From contig JAQGHE010000047.1 in assembly GCA_028288985.1 (NCBI GenBank), positions 1 through 24,536 of the forward strand: 24,536 nucleotides of DNA. The letters are read 5' to 3'. Under the pieces are notes generated by a model. That model saw only the letters and a list, made by a program, of their open reading frames with translations, was not told where the DNA came from and ran no database searches. The translations under genes were made by a program, and so were the position numbers. How positions within the stretch are numbered: position 1 is the stretch's first letter; every line of letters begins with the position of its first letter. This stretch comes from Candidatus Saccharimonadota bacterium (GTDB lineage Bacteria > Patescibacteriota > Saccharimonadia > Saccharimonadales > UBA10212). Positions 21,316 through 24,536 of this stretch are shown here, piece after piece.

Positions 21316-21722
21316 GGGGCTGAATTTCAAGCTCGACGATAGGACATTAACAATCTTGAATGGCAGGTCGGTTCGCACTGAACGTTATCCGGTGCAAACC
21401 AAACAAATGCAAACGCATTTACACGTGTTAAGAATTTTGTAGCGAGTGCTTTCGCACCCCGCGCATTTTCTTACGCAACAGCTAGCGTTTAATCACTAGC
21501 CGCGCTGAGAAACAACACCAGATAGTTTCCTAGCGTGTCATATCATCTGGTTGCACTGAACTATGGTAGTCCGCCGTAGGCCAGCTAAGACTATTGGACT
21601 GCGCTTAAACCTTTTTTGCTTGTTCTAATGGTTTAGGCAAAGAAATTCCGAACGAGATAAACCTGTAGTCATCAAGAATTGTTACCAATCGGACGCGGAG
21701 GCAGTATCCGCCAGCTCCACCA
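21316..21722 (+). ncRNA. ssrA: Transfer-messenger RNA (tmRNA)
   Basis: Ribosome-rescue RNA, about 407 nt, single-piece. The 5' end GGGGCTG pairs with CAGCTCC near the 3' end, followed by an encoded ACCA tail. The 3' tRNA-like part GGACGCGG...CCGCCAGCTCCACCA matches the conserved tmRNA end. The tag frame most likely starts at GCA (21409) just after a pseudoknot-like region (GCAC/GTGC, CGG/CCG). It ends at TAA (21490-21492), which lies in the loop of a GCTAGC/CTAGC hairpin, as expected for helix 5. Predicted tag: 27 residues beginning ANAFTRVKNF and ending SYATASV. The in-frame GCA at 21394 is an alternative start. The T-loop between GCGGA and TCCGC reads GGCAGTA, not the conserved TTCGATT. Confidence 0.9.
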
Positions 21723-21727
21723 AAAAT

Positions 21728-21753
21728 GCATCAGCAAAAGCTGGTGCTTTTTT
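21728..21753 (+). terminator. Intrinsic terminator of tmRNA
   Basis: GCATCAGC pairs with GCTGGTGC around AAAA and is followed by six T. Confidence 0.85.
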
Positions 21754-21813
21754 GTTGATAAAACAAGGAAACAAAGCTATTATTTACTTAAATAGTTAAA
21801 CAAGGATTTAAGT

Positions 21814-22500
21814 ATGAAACTAAAATTAATCAAGAAAATAGATGTTACTCATGACGTCAAAACTTTTATTTTTGAAGCTCAAGAACATATCATCTGGCAA
21901 CCTGGTCAATATCTGCACTATGTTTTAAATCATCCCAATCCAGATGACCGCGAGGCTGAAAGGTGGTTTACGATCTCGAATGCTCCCTATGAAGTACACC
22001 CGGCTATAACTACTCGTTTTGCTAACCCAAGCGGCAGCACGTTTAAAAAAGCATTAGAAAACTTAAAGCCCGGTGATGAGATTGAGGCTGATGGCCCTAA
22101 GGGCAAATTTGTCCTGGAAGATTTATCAAACCAGCACGTTTTTATTGCAGGTGGTATCGGAATAACACCGTTTCGATCTATCCTGCTGCAGCTTGCGCAC
22201 GATAAACAGCCTATAAACGTTGATCTGCTATACGCAAATCGGGACGACAACTTCATTTTTGACGGTGAGCTTGAAGAAATTGCCAGCCTAAACCCAAACT
22301 TCAGAATCCATAAATTTGTAAGCCCTAAAAAAATTGAAGAAAACGATATAAAAGCGCTGGCTGATACACTTAAGGATCCAAAGTATTACGTATCTGGCCC
22401 CGAACCTATGGTTGAGGCTTTTGAGCAAATGCTTAAAAAGATGGGTATCGTCGAGGAAAATATTCATACCGATTTCTTTCCGGGTTATGAGATGGAATAA
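21814..22500 (+). CDS. Ferredoxin-NADP reductase-type flavin oxidoreductase
   Basis: A 228-residue protein of the FNR superfamily. The FAD-binding barrel (about 1-98) has the flavin motif RWFTISNAP (RxYS/T type) and GSTFKKALENLKPGDEIEADGPKG. The NAD(P)-binding half (about 105-228) has FIAGGIGITPFRSIL, DLLYANRD and YYVSGPEPMVEAF. There is no iron-sulfur cluster domain, so it must pass electrons to a separate partner. AAGGA lies nine bases before the ATG. Its stop overlaps the start of an ArsR regulator (TAATG), so the two form an operon in which the regulator probably controls the enzyme. Confidence 0.93.
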   Translation: MKLKLIKKIDVTHDVKTFIFEAQEHIIWQPGQYLHYVLNHPNPDDREAERWFTISNAPYEVHPAITTRFANPSGSTFKKALENLKPGDEIEADGPKGKFVLEDLSNQHVFIAGGIGITPFRSILLQLAHDKQPINVDLLYANRDDNFIFDGELEEIASLNPNFRIHKFVSPKKIEENDIKALADTLKDPKYYVSGPEPMVEAFEQMLKKMGIVEENIHTDFFPGYEME

Positions 22501-22832
22501 TGTTAACTCCTAAAGAACACGCACAACTTAAAAAGCATGTATCCGATAGCAATAGACGCCTAGTGGAAATTTTCGACACGCTCGGTGACACTAATCGCTG
22601 TAATCTTTTCCGCGTTATCGTAGAAAGGCCAGGCATTAATGTGTCCGAGGCTGCAAATGTGTTAGGCCTTTCAGTCCCTTTGGTCTCACAGCACCTTAAA
22701 ATATTAGAGCAAAATAATTTGTTGCTTAAAACTAAGAGCGGGAAAGAGGTGCACTACAAATTGAATGACAAAGATCCAATAGTTTTAGCCATTGTTAGCG
22801 TTATTAGTAAAGGCAATAATCTCAAAGTGTAA
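22500..22832 (+). CDS. ArsR family transcriptional regulator
   Basis: A 110-residue winged-helix repressor. The core is IFDTLGDTNRCNLFRVIVERP, then the recognition region GINVSEAANVLGLSVPLVSQHLKILEQNNLL and the wing KTKSGKEVHYKLN. A single cysteine (in TNRCNLF) is present, so the classical CxC metal site is absent and sensing is probably not arsenite-type. The ATG overlaps the oxidoreductase stop (TAATG). Candidate regulatory target is its own operon. The reading frame stays open for 75 codons after its TAA stop (to 23057), discussed as a finding. Confidence 0.93.
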   Translation: MLTPKEHAQLKKHVSDSNRRLVEIFDTLGDTNRCNLFRVIVERPGINVSEAANVLGLSVPLVSQHLKILEQNNLLLKTKSGKEVHYKLNDKDPIVLAIVSVISKGNNLKV

Positions 22833-22990
22833 AAAATCCTGCTCCAAGAGATTTCTGACGCTGTTATTGCGGATTCAGTTGCCGTAATAAAAGACAACGA
22901 TGTATTAAGGCCCAGGGTACTACTAAAATCTCCCGCCAGCGCCTCAGTTCTAGCTCTATCGGGTGCCAATTATTTCGGAGAAGTTCCATC

Positions 22991-23034
22991 AAAAAAAGCC
23001 GAATCCATTTCATCTGGGTTGGGCTTTTTTTCGT
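22991..23034 (+). terminator. Intrinsic terminator of the oxidoreductase-arsR operon
   Basis: AAAAAAGCC pairs with GGCTTTTTT, and AATCC with GGGTT inside, ending in a T-run. This lies in the 307-bp interval 22833-23139, which otherwise holds only the next promoter and an open frame without a normal start codon. Confidence 0.75.
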
Positions 23035-23075
23035 GGAATCGTTCTTCACAGCAGCATTAGTATTAAATAAAAAAG

Positions 23076-23104
23076 TTGTAAAAATTTCAACAATAATGTA
23101 TAGT
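23076..23104 (+). promoter_or_regulatory. Promoter of the ice-binding-like protein gene
   Basis: -35 TTGTAA (23076-23081), 17-nt spacer, -10 TATAGT (23099-23104). A small dyad GTTG/CAAC spans the -35 and spacer. Confidence 0.65.
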
Positions 23105-23139
23105 TATTTACACAAGCGTTATAGATCAATTTATAGAAA

Positions 23140-24030
23140 ATGAAACATTTTAAAAAAGCAGGCTTTCTACTAGCATTATTAACAGTATTTGTTGCCTCGC
23201 CAGTAGCCTTTGCGGCTACCTCACCAAGCCTCGGGACTGCAGCCAGCTTTTCGGTTTTAGGAGAAACTAACATAACTAACGTGCCCACTTCTGTGATAGG
23301 CAGAGACGTTGGGTTAAGCCCAGCGACCGGTGCTAATTATGCCGGCATAACCTCAGCGCAAGTTGGCGGCACAATTTACGCCGTGGACGGTTTTGGGCCT
23401 GGTGGGGCAGTAAATAATCCGGGCTTACTAACAACAGCAATAAATGACATGACCAGTGTGTGGAGTACGGGTGGCTCAACAGGTATTGACCAGGCTTGTA
23501 CGACTAGCTGGTCGGGGGCTGGTGTTAAAGACCTAACAACTGTTTCTCCTTTGGGGCCAGGCGTTTACTGCGCCGATGCCTTCATACTTACAGGCAACCT
23601 TACTCTTAGCGGCTCTGGTGTGTGGATATTCAAATCCGCCGCAACTTTAACAACCTCAGCAAGCTCTACGGTAACGGGCGGAGACCCTTGTAATGTTTGG
23701 TGGAGATTGGTCTCTGCAGGAAGCATTCTTGGATCCAACAGCTCACTTATTGGCAACGTGCTATCTGGTACAAGTATTAATATGCAGACTGGGGCGAAAT
23801 TGAACGGACGGCTTCTATCTCAAGCCGCTGTGACCTTGGATCATAATACGATTACTGGACCTGCGTGTTCTTCATCAGCTAGCTCTACCTCGGGCACGAC
23901 TACGCCCGGTTTACCAAATACAGGATTGGGCCCGCAGAAGAACATTTCAGGGTTAACAATCTCTGCGATAATGCTCGCCACAATCACTGCTGCTTTCTCC
24001 CTGCGAAAAAAGCACACGTCAGTTGCTTAA
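23140..24030 (+). CDS. DUF3494 ice-binding-like surface protein with LPNTG anchor
   Basis: A 296-residue wall-anchored protein. The signal peptide (MKHFKKAGFLLALLTVFVAS, cleavage near AFA) is followed by a DUF3494 beta-solenoid domain (about 30-243). Family marks are LGTAASFSVLG, TSVIGRDVGLSP, LGPGVYC, LTGNLTLSGSGVWIFK, CNVWWRLVSAGSILGSNSS, GTSINMQTGAKLNGRLLS and AAVTLDHNTITGP. The family includes ice-binding proteins but also members with adhesive or unknown roles. A Ser/Thr stalk leads to LPNTG (258-262), a hydrophobic helix and the tail RKKHTSVA. Four cysteines may form disulfides. It lies directly upstream of a sortase, its likely processing enzyme. The Shine-Dalgarno is weak. Confidence 0.92.
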   Translation: MKHFKKAGFLLALLTVFVASPVAFAATSPSLGTAASFSVLGETNITNVPTSVIGRDVGLSPATGANYAGITSAQVGGTIYAVDGFGPGGAVNNPGLLTTAINDMTSVWSTGGSTGIDQACTTSWSGAGVKDLTTVSPLGPGVYCADAFILTGNLTLSGSGVWIFKSAATLTTSASSTVTGGDPCNVWWRLVSAGSILGSNSSLIGNVLSGTSINMQTGAKLNGRLLSQAAVTLDHNTITGPACSSSASSTSGTTTPGLPNTGLGPQKNISGLTISAIMLATITAAFSLRKKHTSVA

Positions 24031-24047
24031 CTCGCTATACTCATTTA

Positions 24048-24536
24048 GTGAAAAGAAACAGATATAAGCGACGGCACCAATTTAGGAAGGCGTTATTGGT
24101 TATTGCACTAGCTGTTATTGCCGTTCTAGTTGTCATATATTTTAGACATCCTCAAAGAAAAGTTCATACGATAAAAAAAATAGAAGCTCCGCCCCAGACC
24201 ACAACTTTACCGCCTAAGACTACCTTCCGGGGACTACCGATAAAGCTAAAGATACCTGCAATTAGCGTTGACGCCACGCTGGAATATTTAGGCAAGACAA
24301 CAAATGGCGATATGACTGCACCCGTTAACGTGGATTACGCTGGTTGGTATAGGTACGGCCCACTGCCAGGTGATGAAGGAACCTCCGTGATGGCTGGTCA
24401 CGTCGTTGGCCTAAGGGGACAGGCAGGAGTATTTAACAATCTGGATAAATTGAAGCCTGGCGATGCGCTGCAGGTTATAGACGGTAAAGGTAAAGTTGCC
24501 TCATTTACGGTCCGCATATCAAAAACCTATGCTGAG
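24048..24536 (+). CDS. Class F-like sortase (partial, cut by window edge)
   Basis: The first 163 codons are open to the window end. A very basic N-terminus (MKRNRYKRRHQFRK) precedes a membrane anchor (about 15-32, ALLVIALAVIAVLVVIYF) and a Pro/Thr linker. The sortase barrel begins at GLPIKLKIPAISVDATLEYLG, continues with DYAGWYRYGPLPGDEGTSVMAGHV (catalytic His in GHV) and FNNLDKLKPGDALQVID. The catalytic Cys and Arg lie beyond the edge. The pattern matches class F/E-type sortases of actinobacteria and CPR. It would anchor LPNTG proteins such as those at 8728 and 23140. The start is GTG, exactly six bases after TATACT (24036-24041), predicting a leaderless mRNA. Confidence 0.88.
   Translation, partial: MKRNRYKRRHQFRKALLVIALAVIAVLVVIYFRHPQRKVHTIKKIEAPPQTTTLPPKTTFRGLPIKLKIPAISVDATLEYLGKTTNGDMTAPVNVDYAGWYRYGPLPGDEGTSVMAGHVVGLRGQAGVFNNLDKLKPGDALQVIDGKGKVASFTVRISKTYAE

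Noticed and set aside
1..24536. CRISPR array, prophage, insertion sequence with transposase, restriction or toxin-antitoxin system
   Set aside because: No regularly spaced repeats, no phage structural genes, no transposase or integrase, and no recognisable defence or toxin family in any reading frame inspected.
1..24536. Recoded UGA (glycine) as in Gracilibacteria/Absconditabacteria
   Set aside because: UGA ends genes such as pcrA and the anti-sigma-like gene at the expected lengths, and no conserved gene needs readthrough of UGA.

Overview
The window looks like a chromosomal segment of a Patescibacteria/CPR bacterium, most likely Candidatus Saccharibacteria (TM7). The grounds are the gene mix (class F-like sortase with LPNTG surface proteins, RpfB-like muralytic enzyme, short Mur and glycolysis enzymes, many small secreted proteins), the standard use of UGA as stop (which argues against Gracilibacteria/Absconditabacteria), and moderate GC. 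This placement is inference from gene content; no phylogeny was possible.

Layout. 1-1700: a strong hairpin at the left edge, tRNA-Lys(CUU) on the minus strand, an alpha/beta-hydrolase-like gene, and a glycine-rich RRM RNA-binding protein with a long structured leader. 1700-6300: a membrane-tethered trypsin-like protease (minus), then folD-murI (plus, overlapping) converging on a receiver-only response regulator-murD operon (minus). 6400-9960: a small acidic protein of unknown function, then a consensus promoter followed by a structured leader and a GC-rich cassette (7150-8673) bounded by 24-bp inverted repeats. The cassette carries one cysteine-rich secreted protein gene flanked by very stable hairpins. 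It lies upstream of an LPNTG surface protein gene, which is followed by an orphan structured RNA candidate and tRNA-Glu(UUC). 10070-11910 (minus): an ECF sigma factor overlapping a membrane anti-sigma-like gene, then a DUF1653 protein. 12050-20150 (plus): a secreted coiled-coil protein and a pilin-like protein, pgk, tpiA, a proline-rich membrane protein, a UvrD/PcrA helicase, an RpfB-like protein and ksgA (rsmA). ksgA overlaps a convergent NUDIX gene. 20600-24536: a MarR regulator, a tmRNA gene with a long structured 5' leader and an abnormal T-loop, an FNR-type oxidoreductase with an ArsR regulator, a DUF3494 ice-binding-like LPNTG protein, and a sortase cut by the right edge.

How the genes work together. 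Much of the window serves the cell surface: peptidoglycan precursors (murI, murD), wall remodelling (RpfB-like), sortase and its two visible LPNTG substrates, a pilin-like protein, secreted proteins, and a sigma/anti-sigma pair that could sense envelope state. pgk-tpiA is a glycolytic unit. Several housekeeping and regulatory genes have a -10-like hexamer exactly six bases before the start codon, which predicts leaderless mRNAs. The surface and RNA-binding protein genes instead have long leaders and Shine-Dalgarno sequences.

Most unusual features: the inverted-repeat cassette with its armoured mRNA, the tmRNA whose T-loop lacks the UUC motif and which is preceded by a folded RNA domain, the orphan RNA at 9658-9803, and the pseudoknot-capable leader of the RRM gene. 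All RNA structures were found by eye; no folding or homology search was run.
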